DNA of 64,000 bases from NCBI GenBank assembly GCA_017640785.1, contig JAEPPZ010000012.1, positions 1 through 64,000 on the forward strand, written 5' to 3'. The translations under genes were made by a program, and so were the position numbers. This DNA comes from Balneola sp. (lineage in GTDB: Bacteria > Bacteroidota > Rhodothermia > Balneolales > Balneolaceae). Below are positions 49,881-58,651 of this stretch, in pieces; position 1 is the first letter of the stretch; every line of letters starts with the position of its first letter. The notes below the pieces were generated by a model. That model did not search any database. It was not told where the DNA came from and saw nothing but the letters and a program-made list of their open reading frames with translations.

Positions 49881-51431
49881 TTATTCCAGGATCTCGTTGA
49901 TCAGTTTAAGATCTGAAAGTAGGGTAGGATCTGAAGAATTGTATTTCAAGCCGTCTAAAATAAGATTCTTAGCTTTTTGATAATTGGATCTTCGTACTTG
50001 TTGCATTGCAAGTTCATGAAATACGGTGGCAGAAAATGACTTCAAATAAATGTTATCGGGTTGTATGGAATATGCCAGTTCCAGCTCAGGGACAAGTTTA
50101 CTCTCGTTTTCAATTACCTTAGGAATCGATACCAAGGCATCTAAAATAATTTGAACACGTGCCTCTTTTATAATAGGATAACCAGCAGGATAATTTGCTG
50201 CCAGCTCATCTATAGTAGATCGAGCTGTCTCAAAAAGTCCAATTTGAGAAAGCTTTGTTGCATGATTACTGGTAACCGATATATAATATGTTGTCAATCG
50301 ACTGTTATCCGGAGAAAGTGTCAACGCCTTTTCAATGTTTCTTTTTGCTTCCAGCGTTTCTCCTTTAAGGGAAGAATTTTGAGCAAATACGGTGTACATG
50401 TACACGTAATACTCATTTAATTTAGATCTTATAAAGGTATCAGATATCACATTCGTCTCTACATTCTGTAAGAGCTCGTTTACTAAATCGAAATTTTCCT
50501 CAAACTTTAAAAGGTCTTCAATAAGTTCTCCCAAATGATTTACAAGGGAGTAAGTAAGTGTAGAATCATTTTTTGTGGATTCCAGAAGTTTTGAGATTAA
50601 AAGGTATTTCTTATCTGCTTCAAGAGTGAAGTTTAACTGTGAAATGGTAACTATGTATTTAAAAGCTTCTGAGAACGTATCATTGGGATACAGCTTAATT
50701 GCTTTATTCATTTGATCGTAGGCTTCTTCATAATTTTCTCCGGAAGCTTTGATCAATGCATCGTTATGATATTGAATAGCCAGTAATTGCTTCTTTGAAA
50801 TCGGAATGGTCTTAGCTACATATTCCTGATAGAGTTGTTCAGCTCCTTTTTCGGCTAACTCATCTCTGGATATTAACTTATTGTCTACCAAGGTTTGAAG
50901 AAGTGATTCCATATTAGAACTAAAATCGAACCCATCTTTAGGAGCGGTTAATTCCACAATAACCTCTTCATTACGATGACGAATAGATGCGTACACGTGA
51001 GCCGGAGTTTCATAAATTTGAAATGGGATCCCAAATTCTTCTGCCATACTTACAAAAAAAGAAGTAGCTGTAACGCAATTGTAAGTCCAACGCTCAGAAA
51101 GGTCAGATACTAAAGCATTTAGCTCATATTGCAGAAAAACTTCATCATGTAAATACTTAAAAATAGTTTCGGCTTTCTTTTTGTCGGAATCTCTGTCTCT
51201 GATCTTTGATCTGAGAGTTGCTAAATGGGTAGAGTAAAAGCTTTCTCCTGAACTGATTTCAGACGTTGCTAAAAACTGTTTGAAAGAAGGGAGATCTTTC
51301 AGACTTGAGTTTTCAAAATCTGTAACGAAAGACCTTTCTGAGTCAGAAATAAAATTTATTTGACCTTGGGCTGAAACAGCAGTGGTACAAAAGAAGAGCA
51401 ATACCAATAAAAGAAGCCCCAAGTTCTTCAT
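49881..51431 (-). CDS. Exported transglutaminase-like/TPR protein
   Basis: 516 residues with signal peptide (MKNLGLLLLVLLFFCTTAVSAQ). Residues about 85-190 resemble a transglutaminase-like cysteine fold: WTYNCVTATSFFVSMAEEFG with the Cys and ETPAHVYASIRH with the His. From about 215 the protein is helical with TPR units (YHNDALIKASGENYEEAYDQ, AKRNIEKALTLSPDNSRL, AMQQVRRSNYQKAKNLI). Proteins of this build are often called SirB1-like; whether the Cys-His pair is active is unknown. It is 9 bp after the PolB-like exonuclease gene and probably co-transcribed. Confidence 0.8.
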   Translation of the reverse strand: MKNLGLLLLVLLFFCTTAVSAQGQINFISDSERSFVTDFENSSLKDLPSFKQFLATSEISSGESFYSTHLATLRSKIRDRDSDKKKAETIFKYLHDEVFLQYELNALVSDLSERWTYNCVTATSFFVSMAEEFGIPFQIYETPAHVYASIRHRNEEVIVELTAPKDGFDFSSNMESLLQTLVDNKLISRDELAEKGAEQLYQEYVAKTIPISKKQLLAIQYHNDALIKASGENYEEAYDQMNKAIKLYPNDTFSEAFKYIVTISQLNFTLEADKKYLLISKLLESTKNDSTLTYSLVNHLGELIEDLLKFEENFDLVNELLQNVETNVISDTFIRSKLNEYYVYMYTVFAQNSSLKGETLEAKRNIEKALTLSPDNSRLTTYYISVTSNHATKLSQIGLFETARSTIDELAANYPAGYPIIKEARVQIILDALVSIPKVIENESKLVPELELAYSIQPDNIYLKSFSATVFHELAMQQVRRSNYQKAKNLILDGLKYNSSDPTLLSDLKLINEILE

Positions 51432-51440
51432 AAAACCTGA

Positions 51441-52148
51441 TTATTTGCTTTGAATTTCATCCAGTTTACTTAACGCTCTTTCCTTCAGGTTATTGAACTG
51501 ATCCTGTGGAATATGTCCGGTTGAATATTGGTGATATAACCAAACGATATAGGTCGCCATCACATCTTCATAACAATAATGTTCAATCAGTTCTAACTCC
51601 TTCCGTTCAAACATTGCAAGCACCTGATTTCCTTCTCCGGTTTGCTTAAAAGGAATACCGATCAACTGACCAAGATGCTTTAGCTTCGGCCAGGAACTTG
51701 CACCATAATTACTGAATTCATCCACCAGATCTATGTTATGCTTGCTGTACCGATAGCGGATATCGTAATCGTTGAGACGAACAGGCATTTGAAGCCCGTG
51801 TTTCATTGCTCTGTAAATCAGAACCGGAATATCAAAGCCTTTTCCATTGTGATGAATGAGTCCAAAGTCTTTGAATGTTCCAATGGCATCAAAGATCTGT
51901 TGCAGACCTTCTTTTTCATCTTCTCCATTCCAGGAAACTTTCTGTTTGGGCTGACCTGTATTTTCGATCCATAAACCTACCCAGGAAACCATGCGATGAT
52001 ACATAGGAGGGAGGAAACCCGATTTATTTCTGGCCAGTTCTTCGGAAGCTATTTCCAGAAGTGTTTCCTGATCTGAATCCTGATCATTCAGTACAGTTCT
52101 TATAAAACTGAAATCCGGAATGGTTTCTATATCAAAAATAAAATACAT
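51441..52148 (-). CDS. PolB-like 3'-5' exonuclease
   Basis: 235 residues of the DEDD exonuclease group: DIETIPD (residues 5-11) is Exo I, GFDIPVLIYRAM (about 104) fits Exo II, and EHYCYEDVMATYIVWLY (about 192-208) fits Exo III with its Asp. It matches the predicted 3'-5' exonuclease related to the PolB editing domain (DNA_pol_B_exo2). Likely nucleic-acid proofreading or processing; precise role unknown. Confidence 0.88.
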   Translation of the reverse strand: MYFIFDIETIPDFSFIRTVLNDQDSDQETLLEIASEELARNKSGFLPPMYHRMVSWVGLWIENTGQPKQKVSWNGEDEKEGLQQIFDAIGTFKDFGLIHHNGKGFDIPVLIYRAMKHGLQMPVRLNDYDIRYRYSKHNIDLVDEFSNYGASSWPKLKHLGQLIGIPFKQTGEGNQVLAMFERKELELIEHYCYEDVMATYIVWLYHQYSTGHIPQDQFNNLKERALSKLDEIQSK

Positions 52149-52281
52149 CGCTTAAAGTCTTTTAAACGAGTATAGCTAATGGAAGGGAAAATTGCTTGAG
52201 GGATTTTGATCAACAGCGTTTCTTATTGAATTCAAAAGCAATCAATATACTTTCATACAAAGAGTAGGCTTTACTAGGATT

Positions 52282-52659
52282 CTAAATTCTGACTATATAA
52301 GAAGTGATCGATCTTACTTTAGCGCCTTTTGCACTTGTAAATTCATAGAAATCCGAAAAGGCATATTCCTGCCCATTCTCCATTTTAATAATCCCGTTTG
52401 CTGCTCCTTCCTTACCATGAGTTAAGATCCGATCAAGTATTAATTCCGATACTTTTTCTGACTTTAAAGTTTCTAATTTCCTGATGAATTGTTCTTTTCC
52501 TGAAATCTTTTGGTCACCCATGATATTCCACTCAATATCATCTGAAACGATTTCTGTGAGGAAGTTACTGTTATCTTTTGCAAAAGCAATATTCAGTTGT
52601 TTCAGTAATTCTTTTTTTGGTGCATTTCCACAATCAGGCTTAACAGTGATCTTTGTCAT
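52282..52659 (-). CDS. NTF2-like (SnoaL-type) protein
   Basis: 125 residues. The NTF2-like fold is suggested by LLKQLNIAFAKDNSNFLTEIVSDDIEWNIMG (helix then strand), KISGKEQFIRKL, and a C-terminal beta run FSDFYEFTSAKGAKVRSITSYIVRI. Proteins of this type are small polyketide-cyclase-like or stress-related enzymes or binding proteins with varied substrates. No catalytic residue can be named. Monocistronic. Confidence 0.78.
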   Translation of the reverse strand: MTKITVKPDCGNAPKKELLKQLNIAFAKDNSNFLTEIVSDDIEWNIMGDQKISGKEQFIRKLETLKSEKVSELILDRILTHGKEGAANGIIKMENGQEYAFSDFYEFTSAKGAKVRSITSYIVRI

Positions 52660-52906
52660 TTAATTGGTTTTAGTTTTTCGTTAAAATCAGAAAATAATTC
52701 CTAGTAACTGTAAACAACGAAAAAAGGTGACCGCTAACGAGTAGGCAACAACCACTTTCTAAGTGTCAAATTGATATTTATATCTGGTATACTACAACAT
52801 AGTAAAAAGCAGGTATTTGGCAAAGAGATCAGTCCGGGACAAATATATCTGTCGTTCCGATTAGAATTTTTAAGTTCCGTATTGACTAAACACCGGAAGA
52901 ATTTAA

Positions 52907-53137
52907 ATGTCCCGTAGGGACTATATACTGGTAGAAATAGAAACAGCCCCAGACATCAGGTGCCTTTAGGTACCATATATAGTTATTCAATGGGTTTAAA
53001 GATATATTTTTTATCGTAATCCACATCAAATTTATCCAGAAACTCAAGATATTCTTCCTGAAAAGTTTTGTTATTGTGATGTAGTTCCTGGTTTTGAGTG
53101 TATTTGATAAGTTGAGGAAGTTGAGATCTTGAAGGGG
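52907..53137 (-). pseudogene. Decayed IS200-like element, transposase C-terminal fragment
   Basis: Minus-strand translation of 52983-53136 gives RSQLPQLIKYTQNQELHH and EEYLEFLDKFDV, ending YIFKPIE-stop. This matches the last 48 residues of the 37433-37897 transposase, whose DQLPRVIRYIQKQEEHH and ...YIFKAIE correspond. The flank keeps the GTCCCGTAGGGAC / ACTGGTAGAAATAG end (about 52909-52938) and a GTGCCTTTAGGTAC inner block (52960). The N-terminal HUH half is absent; the fragment stops abruptly near 53137. Confidence 0.85.
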
Positions 53138-53160
53138 TAGGAGTCCTGTTTATAAAGGAG

Positions 53161-53409
53161 CTATTGTAATTTCCTTTTTTCCAATTCTGCTTTCAGTGCT
53201 TCATATTTCTTAGGCTTCTTCAGGAACACATAGATTAGAAATAGTGGAAGTAAGGTGATAAATCCCCAGGCGTTTGCAGCAAGACTGTAAATGATTATCC
53301 CAGCTAAAAACCCAATAAAAAAAGCATCTATAATGGGTGATGGCTTATTACTTTTTGCTGCTTCCAGCAATTCTGTGTCGGTTAATTGTGATAGTTCTTC
53401 AATATTCAT
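53161..53409 (-). CDS. Small two-helix membrane protein
   Basis: 82 residues: an acidic N-terminus (MNIEELSQLTDTELLEAAKSNK), two hydrophobic segments (AFFIGFLAGIIIYSLAANAWGF and LLPLFLIYVFLKK), then a short basic coil (ALKAELEKRKLQ). The TELLEAAK N-terminus followed by SPIIDAFFIGF resembles a small membrane protein family common in Bacteroidota; no function known. Its stop lies next to the truncated IS200-like fragment, whose insertion or deletion may have reached this intergenic edge. 37 bp after the next gene. Confidence 0.72.
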   Translation of the reverse strand: MNIEELSQLTDTELLEAAKSNKPSPIIDAFFIGFLAGIIIYSLAANAWGFITLLPLFLIYVFLKKPKKYEALKAELEKRKLQ

Positions 53410-53446
53410 TCGCTGTTAAATTCTTAATGATTTTCCTTTTTGAATC

Positions 53447-53968
53447 TTAATTTAAATCATTAATTGTTTTCTTACCTGCTAATTCTAGTTGTTCACTGTA
53501 AACATCGATCCTGGCTTTGGCTGTGCCGTCAATCAAAAGAATAACCACCAACATGGCAATGGTTGTGATGGCGCTTGCACGCCAAACCGGTTTGTCTATA
53601 AAAACGATCAGCAACGCAGCAACCACAATAATGAATGGAATTGCTTTGAAAACGATGGTTTGATATTCCTTTAACGTACTTTCAACACGTGCGATCTCAG
53701 ATTCTACAAAAGCTGTAGCGTCATTATTATAAGCCGTTTCAAATTGTGTGATTCTTGATTTATTGGTGAAAAATAAACCAAGACCAATAATCAATAGTAA
53801 TGATCCGGCAACTAAGGTGGGAATGATATACGCTTTTGCCATATCAGTTTTAGCGAGCTGCCAAAATCCTATGCTTGCCAATACAAATATTACTCCGAAA
53901 ACTATGAAAAATGATGTTGAAAAAACTTCGGCTTTTGCCCAGTCTATTGCTGTTTTTAGTATATCCAT
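53447..53968 (-). CDS. Multi-helix membrane protein, unknown function
   Basis: 173 residues with four predicted helices: FSTSFFIVFGVIFVLASIGFW, IIPTLVAGSLLLIIGLGLFF, AIPFIIVVAALLIVF and ASAITTIAMLVVILLI. The central loop is acidic. No family recognised. It follows the AraC-type regulator by 4 bp on the same strand and is therefore in that operon. Confidence 0.72.
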   Translation of the reverse strand: MDILKTAIDWAKAEVFSTSFFIVFGVIFVLASIGFWQLAKTDMAKAYIIPTLVAGSLLLIIGLGLFFTNKSRITQFETAYNNDATAFVESEIARVESTLKEYQTIVFKAIPFIIVVAALLIVFIDKPVWRASAITTIAMLVVILLIDGTAKARIDVYSEQLELAGKKTINDLN

Positions 53969-53972
53969 GATC

Positions 53973-54884
53973 TTAATTTAAAGTATATTTTTCTCTGTAT
54001 GCTGATGGGCTGATGCCTTCTTTCTTTTTAAATAACCGCGAAAAATAGGGCGGGTATTCAAAGCCTAGTTCATAAGCCACTTCAGAGATCGTTTTATTTG
54101 GGTTCAACAGAATATTCTTAGCCTCATCGATCAAATACAATTGCAGATGTTCGGTTGAAGTTTTTCCTGTTTCTTTTTTGAGAGTATCGCTTAAGTAGCG
54201 CTGTGAAACCGACAGCTGTTCTGCAATCTCTTCAATACCGGGAATTCCTTTTTCTTCCAACTGCCCAGATTCAAAATATGCTGATAAATGCTTATTAAAC
54301 TGCTCCAAAAGATCATTCGACAATTCTTTTCGGTTTAAAAACTGCCGTTCGTAAAAGCGATTGGCGTATTTCAACAGCGTGCTTAGTTGCGAAATGATGA
54401 TATCTTTGCTGAACTCATCCTGATTGTTCTGATATTCTATATCAATATTTTCTACAATTGATTCGATCTGTTTCTCTTCTTTGGGAGAGAGGTGCAGGGC
54501 CTCATTAGCTGAATAAGAAAAGAAGCCAAATTTCTTGATCTGATTTGCCAATTCCGTCCCTTCCAAAAAATCTTCATGGAAATTGATTGAAAAGCCTTTT
54601 TGGTCATAAACTACACTTTCATCCCATTGCAGTATTTGCCTTGGTGCGATAAAAATCAATGCGCCATTCGTAAAGTCATACTTTGTTCGTCCATAGTTTA
54701 AGTCTCCTTTTACAATCTTCTTCAGGCTAATGGAATAGCAATCATTAGTGATAGGAGGTGAGCTCTCTTTCGGGCACGGTAAGAAACCATCTCCAATAGC
54801 AGAAAATACACTCAACATCGGATGCTCCGGACCCGGAAGTTCTAGATAATCTAAGTAAGCCGATAATGTTTTAAAGTGCTGCAT
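53973..54884 (-). CDS. AraC-family transcriptional regulator
   Basis: 303 residues. The C-terminal 100 residues form the double helix-turn-helix: IEEIAEQLSVSQRYLSDTL (about 215) and ISEVAYELGFEYPPYFSRLFKK (about 268), the second with the family's G-F-.-.-P-.-Y-F-x-R-x-F-K-K signature. The N-terminal 170 residues are a cupin-like sensor domain (IFIAPRQILQWDESVVY). It follows the SDR gene by nine bp and probably controls it or the membrane genes beyond; a 25-bp dyad upstream of the SDR gene is a candidate site. Confidence 0.92.
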   Translation of the reverse strand: MQHFKTLSAYLDYLELPGPEHPMLSVFSAIGDGFLPCPKESSPPITNDCYSISLKKIVKGDLNYGRTKYDFTNGALIFIAPRQILQWDESVVYDQKGFSINFHEDFLEGTELANQIKKFGFFSYSANEALHLSPKEEKQIESIVENIDIEYQNNQDEFSKDIIISQLSTLLKYANRFYERQFLNRKELSNDLLEQFNKHLSAYFESGQLEEKGIPGIEEIAEQLSVSQRYLSDTLKKETGKTSTEHLQLYLIDEAKNILLNPNKTISEVAYELGFEYPPYFSRLFKKKEGISPSAYREKYTLN

Positions 54885-54893
54885 ATCGCTAAT

Positions 54894-55844
54894 TTAAAAG
54901 TTCCATTTTAAATTCGTTGCTTTTTCTGATACTTCCCACAACTTTTCTGCAACAACTTTGTCTTTGGCATGTGCTTCCAGTTTATGAGCTCCAACAGGTC
55001 CTTTAAAGTTTTTAAATCCTGTAGGACCATAGAATTCTTTTTGATCCAAGTCTTTTTCAGTAGCACACATTAACATTGGGTATGCACCTTTTTCAGCTGA
55101 TTGTGTCAATGGTGAAAATTTCATCAGGTTAAAGATCATGCGCATCATAAAACTACCACTGGTATCGATCAGTGAGGTTCTGGATGAACCGGGGTGACAA
55201 GCATATACTTTAACATAAGTGTTGCCTGCTTTTTCCAATTTATCCTGTAATTCATAAACCGACATGATCTGTGCTAATTTGCTCTGGCTGTAAGCATCAT
55301 TTGGAGTATAATCTTTATTCCAGTTCATATCGTCAAATTTGATGGTTTTCAGTCCCATATTATAGCCCATACTGCCCACAGTTACGATACGTCCTTTGGA
55401 TTCTTCAACCAGTGGAAAGAGCAGACCTTGTAGAGTGAAATGACCATAGTGGTTTACACCGAGCTGGCTTTCAAATCCATCAACAGTTAGTTTCTGATTG
55501 GGAACCTGAGCAATAGCAGCGTTACAAATCAATGCGTTGATTTGCGTAACTTTTTCAAGTACTTCGTGTGCAGCTTTTCGTACAGATTCCTGTTCTGCCA
55601 GATCCATTTGGATAAATGAGACATCAATATGGTTGCCCAGCTCTTTCTTAAAAGTGGCAATAACATTTTCTGATTTTTTGGGATTGCGGTTCAACATCAC
55701 CACTTTCGCTCCCTTAGACAGAAGTATCCTTGCAGCTTCAAATCCTGTCCCGCTTGTAGTACCCGTTATAACGAATGTTTTACCTTTAAGAGATCCGATT
55801 CGATTGGGAGTCCAGCCTTGTTTACCAAATTGATTTGTCTTCAT
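54894..55844 (-). CDS. Short-chain dehydrogenase/reductase
   Basis: About 316 residues from the ATG at 55844 (MKTNQFGKQGW); an upstream frame adds nine unlikely residues. The Rossmann nucleotide motif is TGTTSGTGFEAARIL (T-G-x3-G-x-G, about residue 28-42), NAAIA (about 107) the NAG-like motif, and YSQSK the catalytic Tyr-x3-Lys (about 187), with Ser upstream in VGSMGYN. It resembles retinol- or oxidoreductase-type SDRs with a longer C-terminus (KFSPLTQSAEKGAYPML). Substrate unknown. First gene of the AraC-containing operon. Confidence 0.9.
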   Translation of the reverse strand: MKTNQFGKQGWTPNRIGSLKGKTFVITGTTSGTGFEAARILLSKGAKVVMLNRNPKKSENVIATFKKELGNHIDVSFIQMDLAEQESVRKAAHEVLEKVTQINALICNAAIAQVPNQKLTVDGFESQLGVNHYGHFTLQGLLFPLVEESKGRIVTVGSMGYNMGLKTIKFDDMNWNKDYTPNDAYSQSKLAQIMSVYELQDKLEKAGNTYVKVYACHPGSSRTSLIDTSGSFMMRMIFNLMKFSPLTQSAEKGAYPMLMCATEKDLDQKEFYGPTGFKNFKGPVGAHKLEAHAKDKVVAEKLWEVSEKATNLKWNF

Positions 55845-55904
55845 CTTTGTTTTGTTTGTTTTAAAGAACAAGACTAAGATCGACAGACAACTACTTTAAA
55901 GCCT

Positions 55905-55929
55905 TATACACATTTTCGTATTGTGTATA
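55905..55929. promoter_or_regulatory. Candidate operator upstream of the SDR-AraC operon
   Basis: TATACACA (55905-55912) and TGTGTATA (55922-55929) are perfect 8-bp inverted arms around nine bases. The dyad lies about 60 bp upstream of the SDR start and between that gene and the cupin gene, which is transcribed in the same direction. An AraC-type protein encoded in the operon would more usually bind direct repeats, so another regulator is possible. Confidence 0.45.
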
Positions 55930-55985
55930 CTTTTTGGTTCGGTCTAATAAAATTGCTGATCCGGTAAATTATGTTTGATCCAATT

Positions 55986-56420
55986 TTACTCTTCGTAAAT
56001 GTCGAATTTGGCTGAAAACGATTTCATTAATTCAGGGTTAGAAAAATCATCCCGGGTCATTGTAGAAAGTTGTTCGAGGAAAACATCAAACTGACCATTT
56101 TTGAATATGGTGAGCATTTTTCCACCCTCGCTGCATTTAGCCTCGTGCCATACATTAGGATCAACTGTGATGGTATCACCGGGTTTCAGCAGAATTGTTT
56201 CATCATCGAAAATCAATTCCATTTCACCTTCAAGCATGTAAAACATTTCTGTCATGATCTTGTGATGGTGTCTTTTTAAATGGAATCCGGGTTTAAGAGT
56301 GTCTTCAATAAGGCACAATTCTCCATTAGTGTCTTTAGAGGAAACTTTGATAAAACAGTGATCTTGAGAATAATCGTAATTTTCTCCCTGTCCACTTGGT
56401 ATATAGTGTTTTGACTCCAT
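55986..56420 (-). CDS. Cupin domain protein
   Basis: 144 residues. A single cupin barrel with LKPGFHLKRHHHKIMTEMFYMLEGEMEL (about 43-70), which supplies the first cupin motif G(X)5HXH...E...G, and PGDTITVDPNVWHEAKC (about 81-97), the second motif with the final His. The HHH sequence gives likely metal ligands. Cytoplasmic; no signal peptide. Substrate unknown. Confidence 0.88.
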   Translation of the reverse strand: MESKHYIPSGQGENYDYSQDHCFIKVSSKDTNGELCLIEDTLKPGFHLKRHHHKIMTEMFYMLEGEMELIFDDETILLKPGDTITVDPNVWHEAKCSEGGKMLTIFKNGQFDVFLEQLSTMTRDDFSNPELMKSFSAKFDIYEE

Positions 56421-56487
56421 AGTTAGACTAGTTTAAATGATTGAAATGTTTAGCGGTTACATATAGTTAGTAGTTTGTGTATTTCAA

Positions 56488-56943
56488 TTACTTTCCATCT
56501 TTAAGCAATGTCATTAGTCCGAAAGCTCTACGAGTATGAAATTCACTTGATTTTTTTCCATACCTGACCCTTATTACTTGATAGTTTCCCGCAATCACTA
56601 ACTGATTGTCTGAATTATCTAATTCTTTATTTAGTTTCTTAATCAATTCATCCTTCGAAAAAGTAACGGACGTATTGGAATTAGTATTGGTCATATCGTT
56701 TATCTGAGTCAAAATCTTATAGCCATTTTCTGTCTTTTCAATCGACGAATTCATTTGATAGATTCCGTTATGCCTATTCACTATTTCAACATCGATTGAA
56801 TCAGAAAAACCATCTTCTATTATATTTAATAGTAATTTAATTGGTTCTGCTGCTGTTTTTGAATAATCAGTTTGTGCTATTAGCCCTGATTGCCAGAAAA
56901 TAGTCAAAAGTAGAACTGGTAATGTTTTTAATACGCTTCTCAT
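56488..56943 (-). CDS. Exported protein of unknown function
   Basis: About 151 residues from the ATG at 56943 (MRSVLKTLPVLLLTIFWQSGL), which gives a clean signal peptide ending near LIAQ; an upstream frame reaching 56982 would add residues before it. The mature part is polar with alternating hydrophobics (GNYQVIRVRYGKKSSEFHTRR) and no recognised domain. Monocistronic on the minus strand, divergent from the dCTP deaminase gene. Confidence 0.7.
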   Translation of the reverse strand: MRSVLKTLPVLLLTIFWQSGLIAQTDYSKTAAEPIKLLLNIIEDGFSDSIDVEIVNRHNGIYQMNSSIEKTENGYKILTQINDMTNTNSNTSVTFSKDELIKKLNKELDNSDNQLVIAGNYQVIRVRYGKKSSEFHTRRAFGLMTLLKDGK

Positions 56944-57135
56944 AATAACTGCTAACAACACAGTAAAGTGAACTCTATTCACTTTATCTGTATTTCAGGT
57001 TTAAGCTTTATTCTGATCAGTTTAAACAATTTTCGTTAATTAGTGAAAATTCCTGTCAAAGACTTAAACATATAATTCCAGTTTGCCTAAAGTATCAGCC
57101 TTATTATCTTACAGGAAATTGTAACAGCACAGGCA

Positions 57136-58341
57136 ATGTCAAACAGCTCCAAAGAAGTACACTTACATACCAAAGGAATTCTACCGGTTCAAAAGTTAAA
57201 GATCCTTCGTGATCTTGAAATTCTTGACTCACATCCGGATTACCCGATCAACGACAATCAGTTTCAGCCTAACTCTTTAGATCTTCGTCTGGGCGAAGTA
57301 GCTTATCGGGTGAGATGCAGTTTTCTCCCCGAGAACGAAACGGTAGAACAAAAGATCGAGAAACTGGAGCAATATTCATTTTCTATCAAAGACGGAGCGG
57401 TGCTGGAAGAAAATTGTGTGTACATCATTCCGTTGCTGGAACGATTGAATCTCCCGAAATCTCATTATTCCACTCAAAATGGAGTTTCTGATAATTCAGA
57501 AGAAGTAAAGCTATTTTCACCGGAAAATTTATCCGCTAAAGCGAACCCGAAAAGTTCTACCGGAAGACTGGATGTATTTACCAGAGTGATCACTGACTAT
57601 TCGCACCGATTCGAAGAAATTGCTCCGGGCTATCAGGGTCAATTATATCTGGAAGTAGTTCCGAAATCGTTTTCCATAAAAGTGAGAACAGGTCAGCGTT
57701 TAAATCAGTTGAGAGTTCGCCATGGATTTGAAATCGTGCCGGATCAGGATCTATTGAGAATTCATGCTTCTGATCCATTGCTTTTTGATGAAAACATCAA
57801 GCCGGTAAGTATGCAGCAGATCAAAGTGAACAAAGGATTGTTCATGAGTGTGCAATTGAAAGGAAAGAAAGGGGAGATCATCGGCTATAAAGCCAAGAAA
57901 CATAACAATTATATCGATCTGGAAAATATCGGTCACTATGATGTAGATGAATTCTGGGAGCCGATCTATGCTACTTCTGAATCGACTTTTATTCTGGAGC
58001 CGGAAGCATTTTATATTTTCGCATCCAAAGAACGTATTCGGGTTCCTGCGAAATTAGCTTGTGAAATGATGGCTTATGATACTGGGTCAGGTGAACTTCG
58101 AACACATTACGCAGGATTTTTTGATTCCGGATTTGGCGGTTCCGTGGACGACAAAGGAGCCAGAGCTGTTCTGGAAGTTCGTTCTCACGATGTGCCGTTT
58201 ATGATCGAAGATGGTCAGACGTTATTCAGCATGCAGTTTGAGCCGAATACAGAACTTCCCGAGTTCATTTACGGTGAAGAAATTGACAGTAATTATCAGG
58301 GACAAGGCTTAAAACTTGGTAAGCATTTTAAACAAGTATGA
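57136..58341 (+). CDS. dcd: 2'-Deoxycytidine 5'-triphosphate deaminase (two-domain Dcd family)
   Basis: 401 residues, the long fused form built from two dUTPase/Dcd-like units, as in alpha-proteobacteria. The N-terminal half has DNQFQPNSLDLRLGEVAYRV (about 40) and the C-terminal half ELRTHYAGFFDSGFGGSVDDK (about 318) followed by ARAVLEVRSHDVPFMIEDGQT. The second segment contains the SG.GG.D.G-type substrate loop. It converts dCTP to dUTP, feeding dTMP synthesis. Its stop codon overlaps the ferredoxin-like gene by 4 bp. Upstream 57000-57135 holds AT-rich sequence, probably the promoter. Confidence 0.9.
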   Translation: MSNSSKEVHLHTKGILPVQKLKILRDLEILDSHPDYPINDNQFQPNSLDLRLGEVAYRVRCSFLPENETVEQKIEKLEQYSFSIKDGAVLEENCVYIIPLLERLNLPKSHYSTQNGVSDNSEEVKLFSPENLSAKANPKSSTGRLDVFTRVITDYSHRFEEIAPGYQGQLYLEVVPKSFSIKVRTGQRLNQLRVRHGFEIVPDQDLLRIHASDPLLFDENIKPVSMQQIKVNKGLFMSVQLKGKKGEIIGYKAKKHNNYIDLENIGHYDVDEFWEPIYATSESTFILEPEAFYIFASKERIRVPAKLACEMMAYDTGSGELRTHYAGFFDSGFGGSVDDKGARAVLEVRSHDVPFMIEDGQTLFSMQFEPNTELPEFIYGEEIDSNYQGQGLKLGKHFKQV

Positions 58342-58556
58342 GTGATTTCTTAGTAAATCGATGTATTTGTCATGAGCACAGTTTTGAAGAGATCAAAGAA
58401 TACGCCAAAGAGAAAGGTTACACAGATCTAGAAGATCTTCAGATCGATAATTATTGCAGCAATGGTTGCCGAATTTGTGCTCCCTATGTGGAGATGGTTC
58501 TGGAAACGGGAGAGACCGCTTTTGAACCCGGCGCTTATTATAAAAGGAAGAAATAG
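58338..58556 (+). CDS. Small BFD/[2Fe-2S] ferredoxin-like protein
   Basis: 72 residues. The first Cys pair is RCICH (about 8-12) and the second NYCSNGCRICAPY (about 38-50), a C-x-C...C-x3-C-x2-C layout like bacterioferritin-associated ferredoxin domains. It overlaps dcd by 4 bases (ATGA), so translation is coupled. The partner enzyme is not evident. Iron-sulfur role is inferred from the cysteine layout. Confidence 0.75.
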   Translation: MSDFLVNRCICHEHSFEEIKEYAKEKGYTDLEDLQIDNYCSNGCRICAPYVEMVLETGETAFEPGAYYKRKK

Positions 58557-58596
58557 ATTTTAAGTGCTTGGATACATTTGCCTCTACAGACAGGGG

Positions 58597-58620
58597 CATC
58601 CTGAACTTGTTTCAGGATCT
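58597..58620. repeat. CATCCTGAACTTGTTTCAGGATCT palindromic repeat
   Basis: Arms ATCCTGAA and TTCAGGAT around CTTGT; same unit as at 13788-13812. It lies 31 bp beyond the stop of the GIY-YIG gene, in opposite orientation to the copy on the other side. Confidence 0.85.
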
Positions 58621-58651
58621 TATGGAACGGCTTGATTTTTCGATACACCGA

